This document shows, piece by piece, positions 43,968-52,039 of a stretch of DNA of 64,000 bases. This DNA comes from Gammaproteobacteria bacterium (GTDB taxonomy: Bacteria > Pseudomonadota > Gammaproteobacteria > UBA6429 > Thiohalophilaceae), in assembly GCA_029881995.1 (NCBI GenBank), contig JAOULO010000001.1:1-64000 (forward strand), written 5' to 3'. Each line of letters begins with the position of its first letter. Within the stretch, counting starts at the first letter, position 1. Below the pieces are notes generated by a model. That model did no database searches, had not been told where the DNA came from, and saw only the letters and a list, made by a program, of their open reading frames with translations. The position numbers and the translations under genes are program-made.

Positions 43968-44404
43968 CGAAAAGGCACTATACCTTTTCCAGCCAGACTT
44001 CCTTTTTTTATATATTTAAACATAACAGCTTTGATGGGAACTTTATTCTCATCTGAAATCAACACCATCCACTCACCTGTTAATGTCTTTTCAAGAATTT
44101 TTGAAGAAATCAACCGCTCAGTTTTTTCATTTATATCAAAACTTTTCTGATATAATTTTTTACCTCTATGCTCCCATGTATGGTATACCTTTTTTCCCTG
44201 CATATTTTTTATTTCTGAATAGAAATATACTTTTTTAATATTATTTTCCAAAATTAGCACTTCATTGATCGGTCTATTTTTTTTGATATCTGTCGTGAAA
44301 ACAGCTTTTATCACCTGGCTATTAAAACTATCAGCATTCGCAGCAGGCATGACTATACTAATAGTTAGAATAAAGACTGGCAGTCTGGAGATTATTTTAA
44401 GCAT
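43964..44404 (-). CDS. exported DUF2914 protein
   Basis: A 146-residue protein with a signal peptide ending 'PAANA' near residue 24. 'IKAVFTTDIKKNRPINEV', 'VYFYSEIKNMQGKKVYHTWE' and 'WMVLISDENKVPIKAVMF' are the DUF2914 landmarks. The family has no proven role. Its end overlaps the convergent coiled-coil gene by four bases. Confidence 0.82.
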   Translation of the reverse strand: MLKIISRLPVFILTISIVMPAANADSFNSQVIKAVFTTDIKKNRPINEVLILENNIKKVYFYSEIKNMQGKKVYHTWEHRGKKLYQKSFDINEKTERLISSKILEKTLTGEWMVLISDENKVPIKAVMFKYIKKGSLAGKGIVPFR

Positions 44405-44499
44405 ATAAACGAATAAATTATAATTAAGCTAGTTATTATATCGATATTTTTCTATTTGGTCAGCTATATATTTAAAGAAGTAAAAATAATACAGAAACA

Positions 44500-45102
44500 C
44501 TAACTATAATTACTCACAGAATTCATACCTCCATATCCTCTATCTTCTTCTGTACCTTCTTTTAAGGTTTGTTGTAATTTATCCCAGGCTATGAGTAATT
44601 CTTCTTTTATTTCGCCTTCACGAAAAACACTAATATTTTGTTTAATTTCCTTTAGAGTCAGAACAATCTTTGGTTTGCCTTTTGGAAAAAAACTATCACG
44701 GTCGAATACAACATAGCCTTTGACAGGAATACCCGGTATTAACGATTTTATGGTCACCACATCCACTTCTAATTGCCGTAGTGGATTATCAAAACTGTAG
44801 CTACGGCGATCGAGCACTTGTGTCCAATGGCTGATATTTTCAGATGCAAAAATCAGCCCTTTATAGGGCTTCTGACTGATAATCAAAACTCCACGAGGTG
44901 TCAAAATCAACCAATCGATGAAAGATGATCCCTCCACTGCATCTGGAATCATTACATTTCGCATATAATGAGTACTTATTCTTTTAACGATTTTTGGAAA
45001 ATCCCGATAAGATTTCCCAGATTGGCTATTGCGCCAGATTAAAAACAGGATAATGGCAATTAAACCGGCAATTCCACTCCCAATAATTTCAATATCTGAC
45101 AT
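44500..45102 (-). CDS. membrane-anchored NERD-domain protein
   Basis: A 200-residue protein with one N-terminal membrane segment (about 5-23) and a cytoplasmic nuclease-related (NERD) domain. 'VEGSSFIDWLILTPRGVLII' contains the central strands, and the 'IDWLILTPRGVLIIS...KPYKG' order corresponds to the 'D...Q...K'-type active site region. No zinc-finger or other partner is attached. NERD proteins are thought to act on DNA or RNA, but no activity is shown for this one. Confidence 0.75.
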   Translation of the reverse strand: MSDIEIIGSGIAGLIAIILFLIWRNSQSGKSYRDFPKIVKRISTHYMRNVMIPDAVEGSSFIDWLILTPRGVLIISQKPYKGLIFASENISHWTQVLDRRSYSFDNPLRQLEVDVVTIKSLIPGIPVKGYVVFDRDSFFPKGKPKIVLTLKEIKQNISVFREGEIKEELLIAWDKLQQTLKEGTEEDRGYGGMNSVSNYS

Positions 45103-45357
45103 AATCGACTAATCCCCTTATTTTTACAATGCTTTATTTGAACTGGTTCACTGAAATATATAGCAAATATCTATTAGAATTTATGTTTAATAAATATGAT
45201 TTACTAAAAATCGTGATGAAATACTAATAATAATATCGGACAAATCACTAATGATTTGATTATAAAAACAGATAATATTTATACTGCCTATTAAACTTGT
45301 AATTATAGGTCATCCAATTTCCTGGCTACTCACTAACTGGTATTAAGAAGACATAAT
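45103..45357. promoter_or_regulatory. AT-rich divergent gap
   Basis: The 255-base gap between the NERD gene (minus) and the 132-residue protein (plus) is very AT-rich. A 7-bp palindrome CAAATCA-N4-TGATTTG lies at 45241-45258. It probably holds both promoters; no small RNA or gene can be supported. Confidence 0.35.
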
Positions 45358-45756
45358 ATGAGCTCTGAGCAAATTACCCGGTTGCATAATGCAGAACAGA
45401 TAGTACAGGATTATGGCAGATTGCTTGGCACCATTACTCTTGGGGCCTATGCCCACCCTGGTTCATTATTACCACACACAAAAGATCAGATTAAGGATTC
45501 CATTCAGTTATTGCTGCGGGAAATTGGCCATGAAAATACCGATATCAAAAATAGTCTGGTCGAGGCCTATGTCTTACTGGCCAAATTTATTTCTGAGGAA
45601 GATGCTGCCCTGCTGGAAAAAGGGCGCGAAGCCCTATCTCGGGGAGAAGCTGACTGCAGTTTCATTGAAGAGGCAGGTAATGCAACTAAGATTATTAATA
45701 ATATTAAATTGGAAATGGAAAACCTGACAGAGGATTTAAAGATCTTTCTTAACTGA
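45358..45756 (+). CDS. helical protein of unknown family
   Basis: A 132-residue cytoplasmic protein, mostly alpha-helical by composition, with one cysteine and no signal or membrane segment. No family recognised. Its last eight bases overlap the end of the convergent FHA-cyclase gene. AAGAAGA before the ATG supports the start. Confidence 0.6.
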   Translation: MSSEQITRLHNAEQIVQDYGRLLGTITLGAYAHPGSLLPHTKDQIKDSIQLLLREIGHENTDIKNSLVEAYVLLAKFISEEDAALLEKGREALSRGEADCSFIEEAGNATKIINNIKLEMENLTEDLKIFLN

Positions 45757-46681
45757 TTTTTTTCAGCATTTTTTTCGCTTCAGGAAATGTTAAGGCCAGG
45801 ATACTGACTGGATCCTTCTTACCCTTCACCTTGATATGCTGTTGTTTACCCTTCCATAGCTTTTCAGGCAAAAATTTAAATGAAAACTCGCTCAAAACAA
45901 TATCTTTATTTAAAGCCTTGCTAGCACTTTCCATTCTAAAAGCGATATTTACTGCATCCCCCAGAGCAGTATTGTCTTGGCCTAAGCCCCCCATTGAGGC
46001 CGTACCTGTATTGACACCAACGCCTATTTTTAACTGACTTGGTAAATGAGATTTGTATTCCTTATTCAGATTCTCCGTCACCTTGTTGATATCGCATGCA
46101 GCCGCTATTGCCTCAGCTATCGTCTTAAGCTGGTCATCCTCAGACTCCCAACGAGCAAATACACAATCACCAATAAACTTGTCAACCAAACCACCATTTG
46201 CGATCACAATATTATTAACCTCATGAAACCATGAGTTCATAATCTTGGTTAAGGTATTAATGGGTACCTGTTCCGACATTGAGGTAAAACCTCGTATATC
46301 AGCAACCATAATAGTAATCTGTTTAATAACCGGGGCATCATGCACGATGGTTTCGAGCATAGAGACACTGTCAATCAGGTCAACATCCTTGCTGAGTTCT
46401 TCAAATAGAATGTCAGTGGAGCCAATGGTGAGAATGTCACTATTCTTAAGTAACTTGGGAGCAACAATCCGTTGTTTATTGACAAAACTTCCATTCGAAC
46501 TGCCACTGTCAATCAGATAAAAATCACCTTCGCCAAGACAGCGAATCATGGCATGGTTTCTGGATACCGTAAGTTCGGGAATCACAATATCGCTATGCTT
46601 GTCTCGACCAATGGTCAAAACTGCTTTGCAATTTAACTTATGTGTTTTTCCACTTATTTTGTATGAAACGGTTGCAGCCAT
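45749..46681 (-). CDS. FHA domain fused to class III adenylate/guanylate cyclase
   Basis: A 310-residue protein. The FHA domain (about 15-90) has the phosphothreonine-binding landmarks 'GRDKHSDIVI', 'SRNHAMI' and 'GSSNGSFVN'. The cyclase domain (about 118-290) has 'IMVADIRGFTSMSEQ' and 'DKFIGDCVFARW' (two metal-binding Asp). The dimer segment 'IGVGVNTGTASMGGLGQ' and 'TALGDAVNIAFRMESASKA' complete it. It should make cAMP (or cGMP) when FHA binding to a phosphorylated partner permits. Candidate source of the signal for the CNB protein 2 kb away. Confidence 0.9.
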   Translation of the reverse strand: MAATVSYKISGKTHKLNCKAVLTIGRDKHSDIVIPELTVSRNHAMIRCLGEGDFYLIDSGSSNGSFVNKQRIVAPKLLKNSDILTIGSTDILFEELSKDVDLIDSVSMLETIVHDAPVIKQITIMVADIRGFTSMSEQVPINTLTKIMNSWFHEVNNIVIANGGLVDKFIGDCVFARWESEDDQLKTIAEAIAAACDINKVTENLNKEYKSHLPSQLKIGVGVNTGTASMGGLGQDNTALGDAVNIAFRMESASKALNKDIVLSEFSFKFLPEKLWKGKQQHIKVKGKKDPVSILALTFPEAKKMLKKIS

Positions 46682-46781
46682 ACTTCACCTTACAGCAGCA
46701 TATTAAAGCTGCAGAAAAAATTCATAACAAAGATCGACGTATGTTATGCCCCAATCTGAATTTATTTAAATTCTATTATTG

Positions 46782-47456
46782 TTATTTTGCCAGATGATAA
46801 CGCTTTTGCTCAGAAACCGGCCGGTGTAAATCTACCTCATTTGCCGCCCGCATACCCGACAATATATCCTCATAGTCTGGATTTTCCATTCCCTTGGGTT
46901 TTGTATTAAGATCCGCAGCCTCCCCGTAATTCTGCTTCACATATTCATCAACTGCCTGCATGGCCTCCGGTGTACTGGAAAACTCTGCAACCAATTGGGC
47001 AATTCGAAATAACCATGCCTGGGCAAACACATCACCACGGCGTGTTTTTTCCTTCTTGGTCTCTACCTCCAGTTCCCACACAAAATCCTTTCTTGCTCTT
47101 CTTAAACGGCGATGTAACACCTCAAATGTATAGCTGCAGACCTGCGGATAATGACCAACACCAATAAAACGAAAATGTCGATTAGCACCTTCCTTGCGTG
47201 TTAAGAAAGGCCGGCAGCCAAATGCCTGTCCCACAATATTAGCCAGGGCCAGTACCCAGAAGGGAGGTTTGTAATCGATGCCACTATCCACCGTAGCCTC
47301 CGTGACACCACTCGTTAAGACCTGGCTTTCGGAGATTCCGTATTTTTTCATCATGCTGCGGGCCTGGCGTATGGCCATTGCCGCTTCATTGGGATTGCAG
47401 GACTCGGAGAGTCTCATGCACTTGCAGATTTTATCTATTATTTTATCTCTATCCAT
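46782..47456 (-). CDS. DUF2786-domain protein
   Basis: A 224-residue protein with an N-terminal DUF2786 domain (about 1-45, 'IIDKICKCMRLSESCNPNEA' then 'ARSMMKKYGIS') and a basic middle with 'RFIGVGHYPQVCSYTFEVLH'. Such proteins occur in phages and chromosomes; no reaction is known. No other phage gene lies nearby. The gene faces nadA divergently. Confidence 0.75.
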   Translation of the reverse strand: MDRDKIIDKICKCMRLSESCNPNEAAMAIRQARSMMKKYGISESQVLTSGVTEATVDSGIDYKPPFWVLALANIVGQAFGCRPFLTRKEGANRHFRFIGVGHYPQVCSYTFEVLHRRLRRARKDFVWELEVETKKEKTRRGDVFAQAWLFRIAQLVAEFSSTPEAMQAVDEYVKQNYGEAADLNTKPKGMENPDYEDILSGMRAANEVDLHRPVSEQKRYHLAK

Positions 47457-47678
47457 ATCCTGTCCTGATGGTTTGAGAGTTATTTTATGTCCTGCAAAAT
47501 TCTGCTTATTATAGCAGTTTCAGGTAATAAATCATGAAAAATCATAACCTTGGCATCGATTTTAGGATTGAATTCATTAAAATCTGCCCCAATATTTAAA
47601 CTCAGACGTTCTAATTCACAACAGGATTGGGTATCCTGCAAACAAATATTACTTAACAGTGCTATATCAGAATTAAAC

Positions 47679-48734
47679 ATGACTGCTGTAATTGAAATCC
47701 CCTCCATTGACCATGCTGCCATTCGTCTTCAGGCAGAAAAAGTTGTGCCGCCAGCTCCTATATCGGCCGATGAGCGGGAAACCTTGCTCAGCAGGATTAA
47801 ACAATTGCTAAAAGCACAGGATGCCGTACTGGTCGCCCATTACTACACTGATTCCGATCTACAGATCCTGGCAGAAGAAACCGGCGGTTTTGTCTCCGAC
47901 TCCCTGGATATGGCCCGCTTTGGCCACGAACACCCGGCAAAAACCCTGATTGTGGCCGGAGTTCGGTTCATGGGTGAAACTGCCAAGATCCTTAATCCAG
48001 AAAAGCGGGTACTCATGCCCACACTGGAAGCCGAATGCTCCCTGGATCTCAGCTGCCCGGCCGATGAGTTCACCCGCTTCTGTGACGAACACCCCGACCA
48101 CACCGTAGTGGTCTACGCCAATACCAGTGCCGAGGTGAAGGCTCGCGCCGACTGGGTGGTCACTTCCAGTATCGCCAGCAAAGTCATCAAACACCTCGCA
48201 GAAAAAGGGGAACAAATCATCTGGGGCCCGGATCGCTATCTGGGCAGCTATGTGGAACATCTGGCCGGAGCTGACATGCTCATCTGGCCGGGCTCCTGTA
48301 TTGTCCATGAACAATTCAAGGCCAAAGAACTGGAAGTCATGCGAAGTCTCCACCCCGATGCCATGGTGCTAGTCCACCCGGAATCCCCGGCAGAAATCAT
48401 CGCCCAGGCCGATGCCGTGGGCTCCACCACCCAGCTAATCAATGCCGTGAAAAACAGTGATGCCGAGAAATTCATTGTCGCCACCGACAATGGCATTTTC
48501 TACAAAATGCAGCAGGCCGCACCTCATAAAACCCTCATGGAAGCCCCCAATGCCGGAATCGGTGCCACCTGTCAGAGCTGCGCCCATTGTCCCTGGATGG
48601 CCATGAACAGCCTGCAGAACCTGGCCTCGACCCTGGAGTCTGGCACCAATGAAATTCACATTAATCCCAATATTCGCGAAAAGGCACTCATCCCAGTCCA
48701 GCGGATGCTCGACTTTGCCGCAGGCCTTAACTAA
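47679..48734 (+). CDS. nadA: quinolinate synthase
   Basis: A 351-residue [4Fe-4S] enzyme that condenses iminoaspartate with dihydroxyacetone phosphate to quinolinate in NAD synthesis. Family segments are '[20 protein letters not shown]', '[17 protein letters not shown]', '[13 protein letters not shown]', '[11 protein letters not shown]' and '[18 protein letters not shown]'. The last three supply the cluster cysteines. The open frame continues up to 47550, but ATG 47679 gives the usual length and N-terminus ('[14 protein letters not shown]'). No nadB is in the window. Confidence 0.95.
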   Translation: MTAVIEIPSIDHAAIRLQAEKVVPPAPISADERETLLSRIKQLLKAQDAVLVAHYYTDSDLQILAEETGGFVSDSLDMARFGHEHPAKTLIVAGVRFMGETAKILNPEKRVLMPTLEAECSLDLSCPADEFTRFCDEHPDHTVVVYANTSAEVKARADWVVTSSIASKVIKHLAEKGEQIIWGPDRYLGSYVEHLAGADMLIWPGSCIVHEQFKAKELEVMRSLHPDAMVLVHPESPAEIIAQADAVGSTTQLINAVKNSDAEKFIVATDNGIFYKMQQAAPHKTLMEAPNAGIGATCQSCAHCPWMAMNSLQNLASTLESGTNEIHINPNIREKALIPVQRMLDFAAGLN

Positions 48735-48847
48735 CCTCTGAACACAGCTACCGTTTTTTGGTAGAGCCTACAAAACACCCCCAAAAAGTAAAGTTTTCTG
48801 CTTATTGGCAGATAACGATGAGAATAAAATATTAGAGGTAAACCCTT

Positions 48848-50086
48848 ATTATCCCTGTCCCGGCCAATTTTCAGCGTAATATTCTGGTTCTTCTGTTGCC
48901 CGGGCTGCTTCTGTTGCTGCTCTACTGGGCCGCACCTCAGCGTAGTGTAATTCCACGGGTTTTTATCACGACCCATGAATACCTGCCCTACCTGATTATT
49001 GTTCCTTCTCTTATTCTCTGTTTCGCCTTTCGCCTGACCCGGGAATTTAATCAACTGCTCTTACTGTTGGTCAGCTATTGGGCCTTATATTATTTTGTCT
49101 GGCATAACCCCTATAAAGTCCATATCAATCGAACTTTCCTGATCTATGCCATCAGCATTTTGTTACCCTTAAACATCATTGCCCAAAACAGTCTCAAGGA
49201 GCGCGGCATAATCAGTCGCCATGGACTGATACGTATGGCTGCCATCCTGGTACAAATCCTGTTCATCAGCTTACTTCTCTGGCTGGGTAGCAAAACCATG
49301 CACCGCCCGTTTAATGTTATCTTATTTGATTCACTCAAGCTTAAAGGCCTGTTAATTCCTCAACTTTCCCTGCTGGGGTTTATCGCTGCGGCTCTTGTTA
49401 TCGGTGTTAAATCGATCCTGAACACGTCCACACTTAACCTCAACCAGATCATCCTGTTACTAGCCTGCCTGCTTAGTATGCAGTTTGCCCGTAATGATCT
49501 ATATGGCAGCCTATTTATTTCGCTTGCAGCCAGCAGCATACTCATCGCCATTCTACTCAACTCCTATAGCCTGGCCTATCTGGATGAACTCACCGGCCTA
49601 CCATCACGTCGAGCTTTAAAACAGGAACTCTCATCCCTGGGGAAAAAATACAGTGTGGCTATGCTGGACATTGATCACTTCAAAAAATTAAATGACACCT
49701 ATGGTCATGATGTGGGAGATCAGATACTCAAGATGGTCGCTACACGTATTCGTCGCGTTCCGGGAGCAAGTAAGACTTTCCGTTATGGCGGTGAAGAGTT
49801 TACCGTTGTGTTTCCCAATAAAACTCTCAATGAAGCCCATGCCAATGCCAAAGAGATCTGCAAAGCGATTGCCAAATCTCCCTTTGTATTGCGCAACAAA
49901 CGTCGTCCTAAAAAGAAACCTCCCTTTCTTACCAAAAGTCGGGCATCCAAAAAAATTGATGTTACCATCAGTATTGGTGTAGCCCAGAAAACGGGCCGAC
50001 ATAAAACGGCACAGGATGCGATCAAATCAGCAGACAATGCCTTGTATCGAGCAAAAGAAAAAGGAAGGAATCGAGCCTGTACCTAA
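48848..50086 (+). CDS. membrane diguanylate cyclase, probable ATT start
   Basis: About 412 residues. Six or so N-terminal membrane segments (about 12-235) are followed by an active GGDEF domain (about 245-410): 'DELTGLPSRRALKQEL', 'LDIDHFKKLNDTYGHDVGD', the GGEEF motif in 'FRYGGEEFTVVFP', and 'ISIGVA'. There is no RxxD inhibitory site before GGEEF. It should make c-di-GMP. The only ordinary start, TTG 48896, lies inside the first membrane segment and lacks a ribosome binding site. AGAGG nine bases before ATT 48848 suggests an ATT start, with an in-frame TAA just upstream. A miscalled base could also explain this. Confidence 0.78.
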   Translation: MIPVPANFQRNILVLLLPGLLLLLLYWAAPQRSVIPRVFITTHEYLPYLIIVPSLILCFAFRLTREFNQLLLLLVSYWALYYFVWHNPYKVHINRTFLIYAISILLPLNIIAQNSLKERGIISRHGLIRMAAILVQILFISLLLWLGSKTMHRPFNVILFDSLKLKGLLIPQLSLLGFIAAALVIGVKSILNTSTLNLNQIILLLACLLSMQFARNDLYGSLFISLAASSILIAILLNSYSLAYLDELTGLPSRRALKQELSSLGKKYSVAMLDIDHFKKLNDTYGHDVGDQILKMVATRIRRVPGASKTFRYGGEEFTVVFPNKTLNEAHANAKEICKAIAKSPFVLRNKRRPKKKPPFLTKSRASKKIDVTISIGVAQKTGRHKTAQDAIKSADNALYRAKEKGRNRACT

Positions 50087-50118
50087 AATACAGTCTGCCC
50101 CTGACGATTTATAAATTA

Positions 50119-51462
50119 TCAAAAAAGATGAGCCGCTATTCCAAAACGATAACTCGTTTCTGGTTCAAGATAGACATTACCCGCAACCCAACCATGACTC
50201 TTGGTCTCTACTTCAAAATAGCTTTCCATCTGGCGAGTCCAGGGGATATGTAATTTAATACCAGCGAGTCCTCCCTGTTCTGACTCTGATGTGGTGAATA
50301 ACTGATCTTTGGGTTGTTGCCAGATGGCGGCTCGTACAGTTACCGGAAGTCTCGCACCAAAGAAATTTACCGGTAGCCGGTACAATGCCAGTTCCAGCCC
50401 TGGGAAATGATGGTCCTTATTAAAATAATTGCGCCATATCAGCATGATGTTGGTGGTGTCCTGCTTTAAAAACAGATTGGCCTCGATGCTATAACCAAAT
50501 GAAGTTAAATGGTGCCGCAAACTGGCATTCCATTGCATGGGTTTGTCATTGAAGGGATTAGTTCCAAGAAATGACCTTTGGTTCAACAGAAAGGGATTCA
50601 CCAGATTCAGGAACGAGAGTCTGGCATTAGTTTCAAGATAATCCTGTTCTTCTGTTGTTAAATCTGCATATTTAATATAACGTCGAATACCGACTCCAGA
50701 GGGATGAACACCTCGTGCCGCATAAGGTTCATCGGGTCTAAATAAATCATACACCCAGGCATTACAGTCAAGGCCGGTGAAGTCCCGCTCCGAGATATCC
50801 TGCCCTTCTTCTTCCATTAGTTCATCGGTAATACGATTTGACTCATTGGATGCACAGGTATGTAAATATCCAATGTTGTTGAGATAGTTTAGCCAGATCA
50901 GCACCTGATCAAACGTCTGTGTTTTATTAAAGAACTGGTCCTTTTCAAGGCTAAAATTGAGTTCATTTTGTGCCTCAAGGCCTGCCGCATGCATGCGAAC
51001 CATATCCGCAGGGTGATCAGCCTTTAAACGCACCAGGTCCTCATCCCTTACATCCTTAACAGAAATCGTATCGGCAAAAAGAGGCAGATCATACACTTCA
51101 TTATAACTATCAACATTACGGTGGCTCATCACCGCACGATGCCACTCCTCATGCAGCCAGGCATCACCAAAAGGTAGCCATGTAGTAATAACATCAAAGG
51201 CGACAATAGAGAGCATTCGTCCTGTAGGATCATCGGCATACCATTCGTCGAACTTGTAATGGCCGTATTGATAAAAATTCTTGGTGATATTTAGCGACTG
51301 TTGCATGCTGGGGGCGGTATATCCATCTATTCCATTAAATGGATAGTCGGCTAACGGTAATTCTAGAATCAGGGAAGGTTGTTGAACAGACTGTTCTTCC
51401 GCCAGAACATAGTTGGATATCAGGTTACACAGTATAACTAGTGTAAAGAATGAAGAACGCAT
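50119..51462 (-). CDS. exported outer-membrane protein with HEEWH motif
   Basis: A 447-residue protein with a signal peptide ending 'YVLA' (residue 21). The N-terminal part contains 'AWLHEEWHRAVM' with H104-E105-x-x-H108, the zinc-binding pattern of HExxH metalloproteases. The C-terminal half (about 300-447) alternates like barrel strands and ends 'RFGIAAHLF', an outer-membrane type end. I do not recognise the family. It may be a barrel with a protease-like insertion, or the motif may be coincidental. Confidence 0.7.
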   Translation of the reverse strand: MRSSFFTLVILCNLISNYVLAEEQSVQQPSLILELPLADYPFNGIDGYTAPSMQQSLNITKNFYQYGHYKFDEWYADDPTGRMLSIVAFDVITTWLPFGDAWLHEEWHRAVMSHRNVDSYNEVYDLPLFADTISVKDVRDEDLVRLKADHPADMVRMHAAGLEAQNELNFSLEKDQFFNKTQTFDQVLIWLNYLNNIGYLHTCASNESNRITDELMEEEGQDISERDFTGLDCNAWVYDLFRPDEPYAARGVHPSGVGIRRYIKYADLTTEEQDYLETNARLSFLNLVNPFLLNQRSFLGTNPFNDKPMQWNASLRHHLTSFGYSIEANLFLKQDTTNIMLIWRNYFNKDHHFPGLELALYRLPVNFFGARLPVTVRAAIWQQPKDQLFTTSESEQGGLAGIKLHIPWTRQMESYFEVETKSHGWVAGNVYLEPETSYRFGIAAHLF

Positions 51463-51580
51463 AGATTAAAATATTTAATATAATATATGTTGAGTTTGCT
51501 TTATGTATCAAATTAAAAACAGGCTAACATAATCCCGCCTTGTAATCAGTCATTCCTGGAACTTTAAGTAAACAGTCAAG

Positions 51581-51982
51581 TTAAGGGGCATCGCTTTGTG
51601 ACGTAACATTCTTAAGCGATTTAATATATTTTATATGACCTATTTTTAAAACCTTACCAACAACGCCAAATATAAATGGAAAAACACATAAGGCTAATGT
51701 CGTTATAAGTCCTAACAAGGCCCATGCGCTTGATTCAGAGGAACCGAATATATAAGGGTATACATTCGAACTAATATAAATACCTAATACAAACATTAAT
51801 ACATATTTTAGTCCATATTTATAACCGAGATATATTGCAATAATAGATAGCACTGACTGACCGAGATAAAAACCCGATTCACTATCAAATGGTTCGAATT
51901 TATTGGACAAAATCGGGACAACAGCCCAACTAAGCGCCCCAAATATAATTCCCACAAACAGTGCTAAATAGATTCTATTCAT
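51581..51982 (-). CDS. small polytopic membrane protein
   Basis: A 133-residue protein with four predicted membrane helices: about 5-24, 40-58, 62-80 and 88-115. No motif or family is recognised. It lies between pepN and the HEEWH protein on the same strand, with gaps of 57 and 118 bases. Low GC content relative to its neighbours. Confidence 0.6.
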   Translation of the reverse strand: MNRIYLALFVGIIFGALSWAVVPILSNKFEPFDSESGFYLGQSVLSIIAIYLGYKYGLKYVLMFVLGIYISSNVYPYIFGSSESSAWALLGLITTLALCVFPFIFGVVGKVLKIGHIKYIKSLKNVTSQSDAP

Positions 51983-52039
51983 AAAATGTTGTGACTTAGT
52001 TTAGTAAACCCGAAATCGTATCTATTTATTATTCAATCG

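Noticed and set aside
45241-45258. Palindrome CAAATCA-N4-TGATTTG as an operator
   Set aside because: Short palindromes are expected in so AT-rich a gap; no second copy seen nearby.
46782-47456. DUF2786 gene as a prophage remnant
   Set aside because: No other phage gene, att site or tRNA is near; the domain also occurs in chromosomes.
47550-47678. N-terminal extension of nadA
   Set aside because: The extra 43 codons are absent from the family and lack a ribosome binding site; ATG 47679 is the better start.
48748-48764. Small hairpin CTACC/GGTAG after nadA
   Set aside because: Five base pairs with an all-T loop and no T run after it; too weak for a terminator.
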